A stretch of 64,000 nt of DNA. Origin: Saccharothrix sp. HUAS TT1. Lineage in GTDB: Bacteria > Actinomycetota > Actinomycetes > Mycobacteriales > Pseudonocardiaceae. The stretch covers positions 7,068,001 to 7,132,000 of the forward strand of contig NZ_CP160453.1 in the NCBI RefSeq assembly GCF_040744945.1, given 5' to 3'. Positions 1 to 9,236 of this stretch are shown piece by piece. The translations under genes and the position numbers were made by a program. The notes under the pieces were generated by a model. It did no database searches, was not told the DNA's origin, and saw nothing but the letters and a program-made list of their open reading frames with translations. Positions within the stretch are counted from its first letter, which is position 1; each line of letters begins with the position of its first letter.

Positions 1-65
1 GCATCGCGAGGAATCCCGTCAGGCATGAGGAGGGGCGGGGTGGGCGGGGTGGTCGGTCGGACGTC

Positions 66-1166
66 CTACGACTCGTTCGGATCCCGCTCTTCCGGCACCA
101 CGACAACCGGAGGGGTCTGCAGCGACTCGGCCGGGGTGGCCCAGACCGGCGCGTAGAGCTCGGTCCCGTCAGGCAGGACCTCCACCGGCAGCGGTTCGCC
201 GAGGTCGTCGACCGGTCGAGCCCCCGGCTCACCTGGGAAGGCGATCGAATCGGCCCGCAAGGGCTCGGTGGCGGGCGGCTCGAAGAGCGAGTTCGGCCCG
301 TCCACCCGCTCCGCCGGGAAGCTCAGCGACGGCGTGCTCGACAACGGCTCCACCGGTTCCTCCTCCCGGCTCGGCACGAAGCCCGGCTGCAGCACGCCCC
401 GCACCACTTCGTCCAGGGTGTGCTCGTCATCGGGCTGGAAGAAGCCCTTGAGCCGTCCGTCCGGGCCCGTCAGGAACACCCGCCCGTCCTCGCCGGGCAC
501 CTCCGCCCCCATGGGCGCCAGCACGCCGATCCGCTCGCCGAGCGCGTTGACGAGGACCTGGGGCGACACCGGGATTCCGATGTCCGACGGCACGCGCTGG
601 TCCAAGGCTTCCCCCCTGGGCACCACGCCCTTCCGGATCGGCCCGGTCCTCGCCGGGGTGATCGCGCTCGGCTGATCGACGTCACGCGGTGTCGTCCCCT
701 TCCGCAGGGGCGCACCGGGGCCCTGCCCCGGGGGGACGACCACCGCGTTCTGGGCGTACCGGGTGTTGGTCTCCTCGGCGTCCTCCTGGCTCTGGGCGAG
801 TTTGTCGAGCTTGTCCTGGGTGAGTGTCAAACCGCGGGAAATCCCGCGGACCGCGGTCATGAACGCGTGCGTGATCTCCATGTACGGCGGCAGGAAAGTC
901 TTGCCCGTGCTGGTCTCCATCGCGTCGGGCACGGAGGTCTTCACCGGGGGTTTGTGCAGGTAGTCGTAATCCGAGAGGATGGACCTGAAGATGCCCGCCT
1001 GGACGCCGAAGTGCTCCCCGGCGCGCCGCAGCAGGGCCGGGTCGCCGACGATGGGTCCGTCGCCGGCGAGCGGTGGTGGCACGTCGGGTGTCCTGGGCGT
1101 TCCTCCGCCGAGGGGTTGACCCCCGGGCGGTCGACCACCGCCGGTGCCGGGCCTGTCTGCCGCCAT
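66..1166 (-). CDS. Type VII secretion-associated protein, substrate-like, unknown function
   Basis: I do not recognise a named family. The 366-residue protein starts with a Pro/Gly-rich leader, followed at about residues 35-140 by a helical region that ends in a charged coiled stretch. That layout is common in WXG/Esp-type substrates of type VII systems. The rest is low-complexity, rich in Pro, Glu and Val, with no membrane segment. The ATG at 1166 is preceded by a GAGGAG ribosome site and lies 10 bases after the stop of the YbaB-like gene, so it is the last visible gene of the ESX operon. In mycobacterial ESX-1 an EspB-type substrate gene neighbours the YbaB-like espL. The position here is analogous, but I cannot show homology. 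An upstream in-frame ATG at 1202 lies inside the preceding gene and was not used. Confidence 0.75.
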   Translation of the reverse strand: MAADRPGTGGGRPPGGQPLGGGTPRTPDVPPPLAGDGPIVGDPALLRRAGEHFGVQAGIFRSILSDYDYLHKPPVKTSVPDAMETSTGKTFLPPYMEITHAFMTAVRGISRGLTLTQDKLDKLAQSQEDAEETNTRYAQNAVVVPPGQGPGAPLRKGTTPRDVDQPSAITPARTGPIRKGVVPRGEALDQRVPSDIGIPVSPQVLVNALGERIGVLAPMGAEVPGEDGRVFLTGPDGRLKGFFQPDDEHTLDEVVRGVLQPGFVPSREEEPVEPLSSTPSLSFPAERVDGPNSLFEPPATEPLRADSIAFPGEPGARPVDDLGEPLPVEVLPDGTELYAPVWATPAESLQTPPVVVVPEERDPNES

Positions 1167-1176
1167 CGTCTTCTCC

Positions 1177-1590
1177 TCAGCTCTTGGTCCGCAGCGCGGC
1201 ACGCAGTGATTCCGGCAGGCCCGACTCGGGCGGCACGAACGACTTCGCGTCGAACTCGCCGGAGAAGATCGCCTTGGCGTCCAGGCCGGCGGGCATCTGC
1301 GGCGCCAGCAGCTCGGCGGCCTCGTCGCCGACCTTGCGCTGCGCCTCGGCGATCGTGTCGACCAGGACGCCGGCCAGCTCGGCGGGCGGCATCTTCTTGT
1401 AGGCGGCGGTGGGGAACTTGACGTCGGTCACGCGACCCCCGTGCCCGACGGTCACCGACACCACCCTGCGGGGCGCGGTCACGGTGGCCTGGATCTCCTG
1501 CAACCGCTGTTGGGTCTCCGCCATGAGCCGCTGCTGCTCGCGGAGCTGGGCGAAGAGCTGCTCCAGGTGTTCGGTGTGCTGATCGGACAT
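1177..1590 (-). CDS. YbaB/EbfC-family (EspL-like) protein of the type VII locus
   Basis: This 137-residue protein has the YbaB/EbfC pattern: an N-terminal amphipathic helix of about 35 residues rich in Gln, Glu and Arg, then a small beta sheet (VVSVTVGHGGRVTDVKF), then a C-terminal helix. Canonical YbaB proteins bind DNA. The ESX-1 protein EspL shares this fold and is thought to act in secretion rather than on the chromosome. Because the gene sits in the middle of an ESX operon, between the EccA-like ATPase and a substrate-like gene, I favour an EspL-like accessory or chaperone role. The start has a GAGGAGG site seven bases upstream. A longer frame opening further upstream runs into the neighbouring gene and was rejected. 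Confidence 0.85.
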   Translation of the reverse strand: MSDQHTEHLEQLFAQLREQQRLMAETQQRLQEIQATVTAPRRVVSVTVGHGGRVTDVKFPTAAYKKMPPAELAGVLVDTIAEAQRKVGDEAAELLAPQMPAGLDAKAIFSGEFDAKSFVPPESGLPESLRAALRTKS

Positions 1591-1682
1591 GTCGACCTCC
1601 TCGATCAAGGGTGTGGGTGGACGCGCCCACCGGTGGCGCGCGCGGGTTCGGACAGCCTGTTTGCGAAGTCGCGTCTGCCCGA

Positions 1683-4600
1683 TCAGCCCACGGCGGCCAA
1701 CCCGCCCGACGCCGGCGAGCGCAGGTCCGCCGCGGTGAGGGTGCGGGACGCCGCGGTGGCGGCGAGGTGGTCCGCGAGCTGGTGGGCGCCGTGGGCCGTG
1801 CGGTCCGCCGACCCCTCGATGCGGGTGCGCAGCGCGGTGACGGCGTCGTCCGGCACGTCGTGACCGCGCCGGGCCAGGTGCCGCACGGCCATCCGAACCA
1901 GGTCGTCCACGCCGTGCTCGGTGAACTCCCACGCCTCGGCGAAGCACTCGGCCAGCAGGTGGTCGAGCGCGAGGAGGTCGCGCACCGGCCTCCGCTCGCC
2001 CAGCAGCAGCACGACCACGCCGTCGGCGTCCCGGCGGACCGCCTCGACCAGCGCTTCGGCGGTCTCCGCCCGGCGCTCCACCGAGTCGGTGAGCCAGCCG
2101 GCGTCGACGTCGAGCACCAGCACGCCGCCGGCGGCGTCCTCGAACGCCCGGCCCACCAGGCTGGCGGCCTGGCCGGGCCACCGCGGGCACAGGTCCAGCC
2201 CGACCCGGACCCGCACGACGTGGCCCGCGTCGACCAGGCCGAGTTCGGCGAGGGCCTGCGCGTAGAGCCGGGCCACCTCGCTGCGGCCGGTGCCGCGCGG
2301 GCCGGTCAGCACCGCGCTCGCCTGCCGGGCGACGGGCCTGCGGCGCTGCTTGAGCCCGCAGAGCCGCAATGTGTTGCGCCCCAACGCGTCGCGCACGTCG
2401 CTCAAGCCCTGCAGGGCGCTCAACCGCGCCCACGCGCGGCTCGCGGCCAGCGCGGCGGCCGGGTCCGTGCCCGCGTCGGGACCGCCGGTTGACGGGGCCG
2501 CCGCGCCGAGGGCGGCGAGTTCCGGCACCAGGTCCGCCGCGGTGAGCCGGTTGAAGTCGGAGTCCTTGGCCGGTGGCTCGTTCGCCAGGCGCGACGCCTG
2601 GTTGTTGACCATCGCCTCGAACAGCTTGCGGGCGACGCGGCCGTTGCCGAAGGTGTCGTTCTTGGGCACCCGGTCGAAGTAGTCGGCCAGCGCGCCCACC
2701 GCGTCGTCGGACAGCTCGTAGTAGTGCTTGCGGCACAGGTTGGCGGTGATGGTGACCAGTTCCTCGACGCTGTAGTTCGGGAACTCGATGGTGCGAGTGA
2801 AGCGGGAGGCCAGGCCGGGGTTGGAGGCGAGGAACTGCTCCATCAGCTCCGAGTAGCCCGCGACGATGACCACGATCTCGTCGCGGTGGTCCTCCATCAT
2901 CTTCATCAGCGTGTCGATGGCCTCCTGCCCGAAGTCCGGTCCGCTGCCACCGGACTGGCTCGACAGCGTGTACGCCTCGTCGATGAACAGCACCCCGCCC
3001 ATGGCCTTGTTCACCACTTCAGCGGTCTTGATGGCCGTAGCGCCGATGTACTGGGCCACCAGGTCGGCCCGCGCCACCTCCACCATGTGCCCGCGCGACA
3101 AAATGCCCAACTCCGCCAACACCGAGCCGTAGAGCCGAGCGACCGTGGTCTTACCGGTGCCGGGAGGACCCGCGAACACCAGGTGCCGCGACATCGGTGG
3201 CATCGGCAGGCCCAGCTCCTTGCGGCGCTGGCTCATCCGGATCAGGTTGATCAGGCCGATGACCTCCTGCTTCACGCCGTGCAGGCCGATCAGCCCGTCC
3301 AGGTCGGCCAGCGGCCCGTCCAGGGCGACCCCGCCGGCCGGGTCCCCGTCCTGGCCGCCGGTCGGCCGGACGCCGGGCAGCCGGTCGTCCGCGGGCCGGT
3401 CCGCGGGCGCGGGACCGATGCCGACGGCGACCTGGCGCTCGTCGGTGACCAGCCCGGTGACGGTGAGCCGGTCGTGCTCGACGCGCCGGTGCACGGGAGT
3501 GCCGCCGCTGCCGGTGACCGTGCAGCCGACGACGGAGGCGTCCTCCTCGGTGTCCAGCAGCACCCCGTCGCCCGCGCTGCCGGTGACCTCGCTGTCGTGC
3601 ACGTCGGCGCGCCCGCCGCTGTGCACGTGGACGCCGTGCCGCCGGGCGTCGCGGACGCGGCACCTGGTGGCGTGCAGCGCTCCACCGGCGACTTCGAGAC
3701 CGTCCGCGGCGGCGGCGACGACCTCGCCGTCGCGGACGGTGGCCAGGCTGTTCTCCCCGACGTGCAGGCCGCCACCGCGCAGCAGCGCGGAGGCCAGGGT
3801 GGCGCGGGCGCCGCCGGAGAGCGTGACCAGGTGGTCGGCGCGACCCGCGACCCTGAGGTCGCCGACCTCGGCGATCACCTCGCCGGACAGGTCGAGGCCG
3901 ACGCCGTCGCCCGCGGACACCTCGGCGTCGGCGAGCACCAGGGTGGACCGCCCGGACAGCACGAGGGCCGGGCCGGACGACGGCTCCGCGCGCAGCCCCC
4001 GGATCTCGGCCCTGGCCTCGGCGCGCACCAGCACCGCGCCGTGCGTGGAGCCGCCGACCCACAGCTTGGTGAACCGGGGCGCGGCCTCGCCGTCCACGAC
4101 GACGCCGATCGGGCTGTCGTCGACCCGGCAGTCCTCGAAGCGCGGCGCGGCGGTCCCGGTCACCTGGACGGCGTTGCGGCCCGCGCCCTCGAAGCGGCAG
4201 CCGCGCAGCAGGGGCTTGGCGCCGCCCGCGAGGTGCGCCGACTGCACCCCCGCGCCGGTGAACCGGGACTCGGCCACGGTCACCTCGCCCGTGCTGGTCA
4301 GGTACAGGTCGAGGCTGCCGCTGCCGCTGACCTGGAGGTTGCGGACGTCGGCGGCGGCCTCGCCCTCCACCACGACGGCGGGCTTGCCGGTGTCGACCAC
4401 CGAGCAGTCCTCGACCACGGCGCGGGCCCGCCCGTTGACGCAGATCCCGTTGCCGCCCGCGCGCAGCACGCGGACGCGGCGCAGCACCAGCGCGCCGTCC
4501 TCCGCCACCACCACGCCCGACGACGCCGCGTCGGCGATCTCGGTGTCCTCGACGCTGCTCTGGTCGGGCGAGGTGACCACCAGCGCCGCGCCGCCGGTCG

Positions 4601-4997
4601 CGGTGAGCGCGCACCCGCGCAGCGACACCCGGCCGCGCCCCCGTGCCAGCACGGCGGCCCACGACGCGCTGGACACGCGGCAGCCGTCCAGCGCGACCTC
4701 GCCGCGCCGGGCGTCCAGCGCCGCCACGTCGTCGGCGGCGCCGGTGAGCACCAGGCCGGTCAGCCGCACGGCTTCCGCGTCGACCACGACGACGCTGCCG
4801 GTGGCCGCGTGCACCTCGACGGTGCCCAGCCCTTCCTCGGCGCTGAGCGTCACCATCCTGGTGAGCACCAGGCTCTCGTCGTAGCGGCCCGGCAGCACGC
4901 TGATCATGGCGCCGTCGCGGGCGTTGGCGAGGGCGGCGCCGATGGTCGGGTACGCGTCCGACCTGTTCTGCGCCACCACGAGCAACTGTCGGTTCAT
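1683..4997 (-). CDS. EccA-like AAA+ ATPase fused to an N-terminal right-handed beta-helix domain
   Basis: The protein is 1104 residues. Residues 1 to about 540 are a run of short beta-helix (PbH1/pectate-lyase-like) repeats with many V-x-x-x-T/S-G turns. Residues about 560-820 form a CbbX/EccA-type AAA+ module with a good Walker A (GPPGTGKTT near 612) and Walker B (GGVLFIDEAYTL). A second AAA+ module near 890-1090 is degenerate: its Walker A reads GPRGTGRS, Lys replaced by Arg, and its Walker B is VLVLDVDAG. EccA ATPases energise or chaperone ESX substrates in the cytosol. The beta-helix may be a substrate- or partner-binding platform, which is inference. The ATG overlaps the stop of the preceding gene (ATGA), so translation is coupled. 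Fusions of this kind occur in ESX loci of non-mycobacterial actinomycetes. Confidence 0.88.
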   Translation of the reverse strand: MNRQLLVVAQNRSDAYPTIGAALANARDGAMISVLPGRYDESLVLTRMVTLSAEEGLGTVEVHAATGSVVVVDAEAVRLTGLVLTGAADDVAALDARRGEVALDGCRVSSASWAAVLARGRGRVSLRGCALTATGGAALVVTSPDQSSVEDTEIADAASSGVVVAEDGALVLRRVRVLRAGGNGICVNGRARAVVEDCSVVDTGKPAVVVEGEAAADVRNLQVSGSGSLDLYLTSTGEVTVAESRFTGAGVQSAHLAGGAKPLLRGCRFEGAGRNAVQVTGTAAPRFEDCRVDDSPIGVVVDGEAAPRFTKLWVGGSTHGAVLVRAEARAEIRGLRAEPSSGPALVLSGRSTLVLADAEVSAGDGVGLDLSGEVIAEVGDLRVAGRADHLVTLSGGARATLASALLRGGGLHVGENSLATVRDGEVVAAAADGLEVAGGALHATRCRVRDARRHGVHVHSGGRADVHDSEVTGSAGDGVLLDTEEDASVVGCTVTGSGGTPVHRRVEHDRLTVTGLVTDERQVAVGIGPAPADRPADDRLPGVRPTGGQDGDPAGGVALDGPLADLDGLIGLHGVKQEVIGLINLIRMSQRRKELGLPMPPMSRHLVFAGPPGTGKTTVARLYGSVLAELGILSRGHMVEVARADLVAQYIGATAIKTAEVVNKAMGGVLFIDEAYTLSSQSGGSGPDFGQEAIDTLMKMMEDHRDEIVVIVAGYSELMEQFLASNPGLASRFTRTIEFPNYSVEELVTITANLCRKHYYELSDDAVGALADYFDRVPKNDTFGNGRVARKLFEAMVNNQASRLANEPPAKDSDFNRLTAADLVPELAALGAAAPSTGGPDAGTDPAAALAASRAWARLSALQGLSDVRDALGRNTLRLCGLKQRRRPVARQASAVLTGPRGTGRSEVARLYAQALAELGLVDAGHVVRVRVGLDLCPRWPGQAASLVGRAFEDAAGGVLVLDVDAGWLTDSVERRAETAEALVEAVRRDADGVVVLLLGERRPVRDLLALDHLLAECFAEAWEFTEHGVDDLVRMAVRHLARRGHDVPDDAVTALRTRIEGSADRTAHGAHQLADHLAATAASRTLTAADLRSPASGGLAAVG

Positions 4998-7879
4998 GCC
5001 TGCGACCTCTCCGCTCGGGCGCGGCGGACCAGGCCCGGCAACGTGTGGAACCTGGGCACCGCGTGCGCGGGGGTGCGCGGGTCGCGCCGGGCCGTGGCCC
5101 ACTTGTCGGCGCCGGCGCGCAGCGCGACCGCCGCCAGCTCGTCCAGTGACACGCGGTTGCGGTCCACCCGGCCGTTGGCGTCGATCTCCCCGGCGGCCAG
5201 CTCGCGCAGCAGCACCCGGCCGCGACCGCCCTGCTCGGGTTCGGCCAGGCCGAGCACCTTGAAGCTGGTGCCGGGGACGAACAGCACGCGGTCGGCCGTG
5301 CCGCCGACCTCCGGCTCCAGCAGCCGCGTGCGCCGACCGGTCATCGACCAGACCACGACGTCCACGTCGCCTTCCTGGCGCGCGCAGGGCTCGCTGAGGG
5401 CGTTGAGGAACCCCCACTCGGTGACCAGCTTGCGGCCCCGGTACAGCTCCCACTCGGGCTCGGTAAGCGAGGTGGTGAACACGGCGATGCCGCGGTGCGA
5501 GGGCAGGCGGCTCAGACCGGAGACCACGCAGCGCGCGAACGGCACGTGCGGGCCGACGACGGCGTTGCGCAGCGCGTCGTCCACGCCGTCGCCGTCGGCG
5601 GACAGGTAGAGGCGGACGGCCACGGCGTCGGTCAGCAGGTCGGCCGGCCGGCCGCTGGAGCCCTGGAAGCTGGGGTGCTCGGAGAGCACGCGGGCCACCG
5701 AGTTCGCCACCGACGAGAACTGCTCGTTGAGGCTCTTGCGCAACCACGCGCGCTCTTCGTCCAGCCCGCGCTTGGGCACCACGGCCGCCGCGGCGGCGGT
5801 GGGCACGGGCTGCACCGCCGTGTCCGCGCCGGAGCGGGTGTCGCCGGCGGACCCGCCAGCCTCGGCGGGTTGGACGGCGCCGGCGGGTGGCTGGTCACGT
5901 GGGGGCGGGGCCGACGTGTCGGGGGACGGCACGTCGGCCTCGCTGCTCTGGGGTGGCGCGGCCACCGGTCGGGCGCCGGCCGGCGGGACGGCCGGGGAGG
6001 TCCCCCCGACCGGAGGCGCGGCGACCGGGGCGAGGGCGGCGGGCGGGCCGACAGCCGGCGGCACGGCCACCGGAGGCTCGGCCACCGACGGGGTGCCGGC
6101 TGAAGGCACGGCACTCGGAGGCGCGGCGGGTGGTGGCGCGGCGCCCGGAGGCGTCGCGGCCGGAGGCGCGGTCGGCACGTCGACCGGCACCCGGTCGGGA
6201 TCGACCGGCGGGGTCGCGGCGAAGGCCGCTTCGGTGCGCGGCGGCGCGGCGGGCGGCAGCACGGCGGGGGATGGCGAAGTAGGTGGTGGCGAAGTGGGCG
6301 GCAGGGAGGCAGGTGGCAACGCGGCGGGCGGCAGCGCGGCGGGTGGCGGCGCGATGGCCGACTCCGGCCGACCGGGCGTCAACCGCTGGTCGATGCTCGG
6401 CTGCCGCCGGGTCTCCGCGTCGAGGTCGTCACCCGCGACGACCAGGTCCACGACAGGCATGGGCACCGGCGTGGGCACCGGCCTGGCCACCGCTTCGGCA
6501 GCCGGACCGACCGCCGGCGAGCCGGGCTGGGCGGCGCTCTCCGGGGAGACGACCTCCAGGATGACGACCTCGGCGCCGTCGGGTTCGGCGTCGATCTCGG
6601 CCATGGCCCGGCCGGCGGGTCGAGTGGGGGCGAGCACCCCGGCCGGGCGCGCGGCGGCCGGCACCACGTCGCTCATCCAGCGCGTCGCCGGGTCGAGCCG
6701 GGCGACCAGGTCGTCGGCCAGGACCTTCATCCGGGCTCCGGTCGCCTCGTCGGGCGCCTCGAACAGCATCAGGTGCCGCTCGGGGTCGATCGGCGTCGCC
6801 CGCACCGAGTCGGCGTGCTCCGGCGCCGCGGGCGGGCGGACCCACATCCCGGCGGGCACCACCTCCACCACCGCGTCGGGCGCGTACCAGTACACCGCCG
6901 GGCCGACCTCGGACACGCCGTGCACGGGCGGCCGGTGGCTGACCAGCCGGGGCGGCGGGGTGGCACCGGCGGGCTGCGGGGTGTAGGCCAGCTCGCGGGC
7001 CGCGCTGCGCCAGCCCGGCGCGCCGCCCGCGCGGATGGTGTAGACGTCGGGGTCGGCCACCGAGCCCACCGGCAGGCCGGTGTACCAGACCAGCTCCTCG
7101 CCGACGAAGTTGGTCAGCGCCTGCTCCGGGGAACCGCCGTCCGAGTCGGACAGCCGCCCGTAGCGCAGCAACCGCGTCCTGGCCCTCAGCGCGGCCGGGA
7201 GGCCGACCCAGAAGCGGGCCACGTCGTCGAACGAGATGGGCGGCGCGTCGGGGCAGCCGAGGACCAGGGTGAGCAGGTCGGGCTGGCACGGCAGGTTCTC
7301 CTGCAACCGGGCGCGGTGCGCCCGCAGCTGCCCGTCGTCGCAGGCGGGCCTGATCCACACCCCGCCGCCCAGCGGCTCGGCGATGCCGGTCGCGCTGGTG
7401 GCCAGCGCGTCGGCCACCACCTCGGACTCCCAGTTGGGCTTGGGGAACCGCTTGGACTCCCAGCGCGGCGGCTTGCCCGGCTGGAACCTGATCCACCCGC
7501 TGTTGCGGCCCGCGTCCACGAACAGCGAACCGCCCGCGCCCGGCAGGATCGCGCCGTCGGGGGCGATCACCGGCCGGTTGAGGCGTTCGGCCAACCACTG
7601 CCCGGCCAGCGCGGTGGTCTCGCGGGACCGGCCGCCGATGACGATCCGCACCCCGCGCCGGGGCCGGGGCATCAGGTCCGCCACCGATTCCCAGGCGGAG
7701 AACGGGCTGCCGGTGGGGAGGTCGACCACGACGAGGTCGTGGTGGGGGTCGACGGCCACGACGAGGGCGAGGTTGCGGGCCTCGGTCGTCAACTGGTCCC
7801 GGGGGTGGACCACCAGCGCGTTGCCGATCATCCGGCTGGTCATCTCCACGCCGCCGCGTCGGCTGGTCATCAGGCCCAT
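4994..7879 (-). CDS. Large type VII locus protein, proline-rich linker, possible ART-like C-terminal domain
   Basis: This 961-residue protein is of unknown function. Residues 1 to about 470 form a soluble alpha/beta region. Residues about 500-720 are a low-complexity Ala/Pro/Val linker. Residues about 725-940 are a compact domain. That C-terminal domain has the order of an ADP-ribosyltransferase fold: an Arg-containing first strand (LPSHRGIAVF), a later EWGFLNAL segment, an FVPGTSFKVLG strand and a final VLLRELA strand. The usual R-S-E triad is not clearly intact, so it may be an inactive or divergent member. There is no signal peptide or membrane segment. The start has a GGGAGG site one base after the stop of eccB, and the stop overlaps the EccA-like gene, so it is translated with the secretion core. 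The fold assignment is my inference. Confidence 0.7.
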   Translation of the reverse strand: MGLMTSRRGGVEMTSRMIGNALVVHPRDQLTTEARNLALVVAVDPHHDLVVVDLPTGSPFSAWESVADLMPRPRRGVRIVIGGRSRETTALAGQWLAERLNRPVIAPDGAILPGAGGSLFVDAGRNSGWIRFQPGKPPRWESKRFPKPNWESEVVADALATSATGIAEPLGGGVWIRPACDDGQLRAHRARLQENLPCQPDLLTLVLGCPDAPPISFDDVARFWVGLPAALRARTRLLRYGRLSDSDGGSPEQALTNFVGEELVWYTGLPVGSVADPDVYTIRAGGAPGWRSAARELAYTPQPAGATPPPRLVSHRPPVHGVSEVGPAVYWYAPDAVVEVVPAGMWVRPPAAPEHADSVRATPIDPERHLMLFEAPDEATGARMKVLADDLVARLDPATRWMSDVVPAAARPAGVLAPTRPAGRAMAEIDAEPDGAEVVILEVVSPESAAQPGSPAVGPAAEAVARPVPTPVPMPVVDLVVAGDDLDAETRRQPSIDQRLTPGRPESAIAPPPAALPPAALPPASLPPTSPPPTSPSPAVLPPAAPPRTEAAFAATPPVDPDRVPVDVPTAPPAATPPGAAPPPAAPPSAVPSAGTPSVAEPPVAVPPAVGPPAALAPVAAPPVGGTSPAVPPAGARPVAAPPQSSEADVPSPDTSAPPPRDQPPAGAVQPAEAGGSAGDTRSGADTAVQPVPTAAAAAVVPKRGLDEERAWLRKSLNEQFSSVANSVARVLSEHPSFQGSSGRPADLLTDAVAVRLYLSADGDGVDDALRNAVVGPHVPFARCVVSGLSRLPSHRGIAVFTTSLTEPEWELYRGRKLVTEWGFLNALSEPCARQEGDVDVVVWSMTGRRTRLLEPEVGGTADRVLFVPGTSFKVLGLAEPEQGGRGRVLLRELAAGEIDANGRVDRNRVSLDELAAVALRAGADKWATARRDPRTPAHAVPRFHTLPGLVRRARAERSQA

Positions 7880-7880
7880 G

Positions 7881-9233
7881 TCAACTGCCTCCCTTTTCCA
7901 CCACGCCGAGGGCGCCGCGGGCGAGCGCGGGCCCACTGGGCACCGCGGCCAGCACTTCGGCTGCGACGGGCGTGGGCACGACACCGCCGAACCCCAGCGC
8001 GGCCACCGAGCCGTCGTCGGGCAACGAGTACTTGACACCCCGATCGGTGATCAGGAAGCGGTCCGGCTTGCGCCCCTCCGCCACGGGCACGGAGGCGGCC
8101 AGCACCCCCGAGGAGGGCTTCAGCCGGATGGCGGCGCTGTCCGCGGTGGCCTGGGCGGGGCTGTGCCCCGGGTCCGCGGTCACCAGTTCGCTGACCACCC
8201 GCACGCCCTCGGGCCGCTGGCGCAGGCACAGGGCGCGCTCGGTCACCCCGTCCCGCACCAGCGGGGAGGTCCCGGAGAGGTCGGGCAGGCGCGAGACCAG
8301 CGAGGTGTCGGCCGAGCGGGGTGCGGCGGCCAGCGCGGCGGTGTCCAGCGGGGTCGAGTCGCGCTGCAGCTTGGCCTGCACCAGCAGCGCCTCGACCCGC
8401 GAGAGCGGGGCGAGGCCGTCCTCGCGGAGCAGGAAGTGCTGAACGCCGCCCGAGGTGGCCTGCTCGAACAGGTCGCCGATCCGGTGCCGCTCACCCGCGA
8501 TCGACGGCCCGGCTTTGCCGTCGCCCGCCACCTCGGCGGCGCCGATGACCGGGCCGTCCGGCAGGGCGTCCAACCACGCGGGCGGCGCGGTGACGGGCGG
8601 TCCGGCGCCGAGGCCCAGGGCGACCGGGACGGTGTCGTCGGCCAGCAGGTGCTTGCGGTCGCGCCACACCAGGTACTGCCGGTCGCCGGAGACGACCCAC
8701 AGGTGCTCGTCGTCACCCGCGGTGGCCGCCTGCGCGCCGGGCACCAGGTCCAGCCCCATGCCGCCGCCGGACTTCGCCAGGCACAGCAGCCACGGCCCGC
8801 CGACGAGGGCGGCGCGGTCGGGCACCGCGTCGGGCGCGCCCGCGATGCCGATCTCGGGTCCCCGCTCCAGCCCCGCCAGCGACGCGCGCTTGATCGTCCG
8901 GACGTGCGCGCCCTCGCCGACCAGCAGCAGGGCGGACGCGTGGTTGGACAGCGGCACCAGCACCCCGCCGCGGTGGACGTAGGTCGCGCCGGTCTCCTCC
9001 TCGACCAGGATCGCGCCGGGCTGCTTCCACGCCTGCGAGCCACCCGGCTTGATCAGGCCGTAGACGCCGAAGCCGATGGCGATCAGCAGGGCCAGCACGA
9101 TGCCCATGACCAGGCCGAACAGCGCGCGCCGGGCGGGTGGCTCGCCGTGGCTGGTGTCGCCGAGCAGCAGGGCGGAGCTCATCCGCCCGACCATGGTCTG
9201 GTAGGCGTGGAGGTGGTCCCGCTGGGTCTGCAC
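7881..9233 (-). CDS. eccB: Type VII secretion core protein EccB
   Basis: EccB is a core subunit of the ESX inner-membrane complex. This protein is 450 residues, close to the family's usual length. It has the typical N-terminus (QTQRDHLHAYQTMVGRM), one membrane helix at about residues 38-62 and a large extracytoplasmic domain made of the repeated beta units seen in EccB. The GTG start is set by the match to the EccB N-terminus. The gene lies three bases after eccD and one base before the next gene. Together with EccC and EccD it forms the membrane channel that exports WXG100-type proteins. Confidence 0.95.
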   Translation of the reverse strand: MQTQRDHLHAYQTMVGRMSSALLLGDTSHGEPPARRALFGLVMGIVLALLIAIGFGVYGLIKPGGSQAWKQPGAILVEEETGATYVHRGGVLVPLSNHASALLLVGEGAHVRTIKRASLAGLERGPEIGIAGAPDAVPDRAALVGGPWLLCLAKSGGGMGLDLVPGAQAATAGDDEHLWVVSGDRQYLVWRDRKHLLADDTVPVALGLGAGPPVTAPPAWLDALPDGPVIGAAEVAGDGKAGPSIAGERHRIGDLFEQATSGGVQHFLLREDGLAPLSRVEALLVQAKLQRDSTPLDTAALAAAPRSADTSLVSRLPDLSGTSPLVRDGVTERALCLRQRPEGVRVVSELVTADPGHSPAQATADSAAIRLKPSSGVLAASVPVAEGRKPDRFLITDRGVKYSLPDDGSVAALGFGGVVPTPVAAEVLAAVPSGPALARGALGVVEKGGS

Positions 9234-9236
9234 GGC

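Noticed and set aside
1..26. Possible minus-strand gene starting with ATG at 26 and running off the left edge
   Set aside because: Only eight codons are visible, and the upstream sequence has no ribosome site, so it cannot be supported.
2724..5609. A 961-codon open frame on the plus strand opposite the EccA-like gene
   Set aside because: A by-product of high GC: the translation is Gly/Ala/Arg/His-rich with no domain, and the minus-strand gene has clear motifs and coupling.
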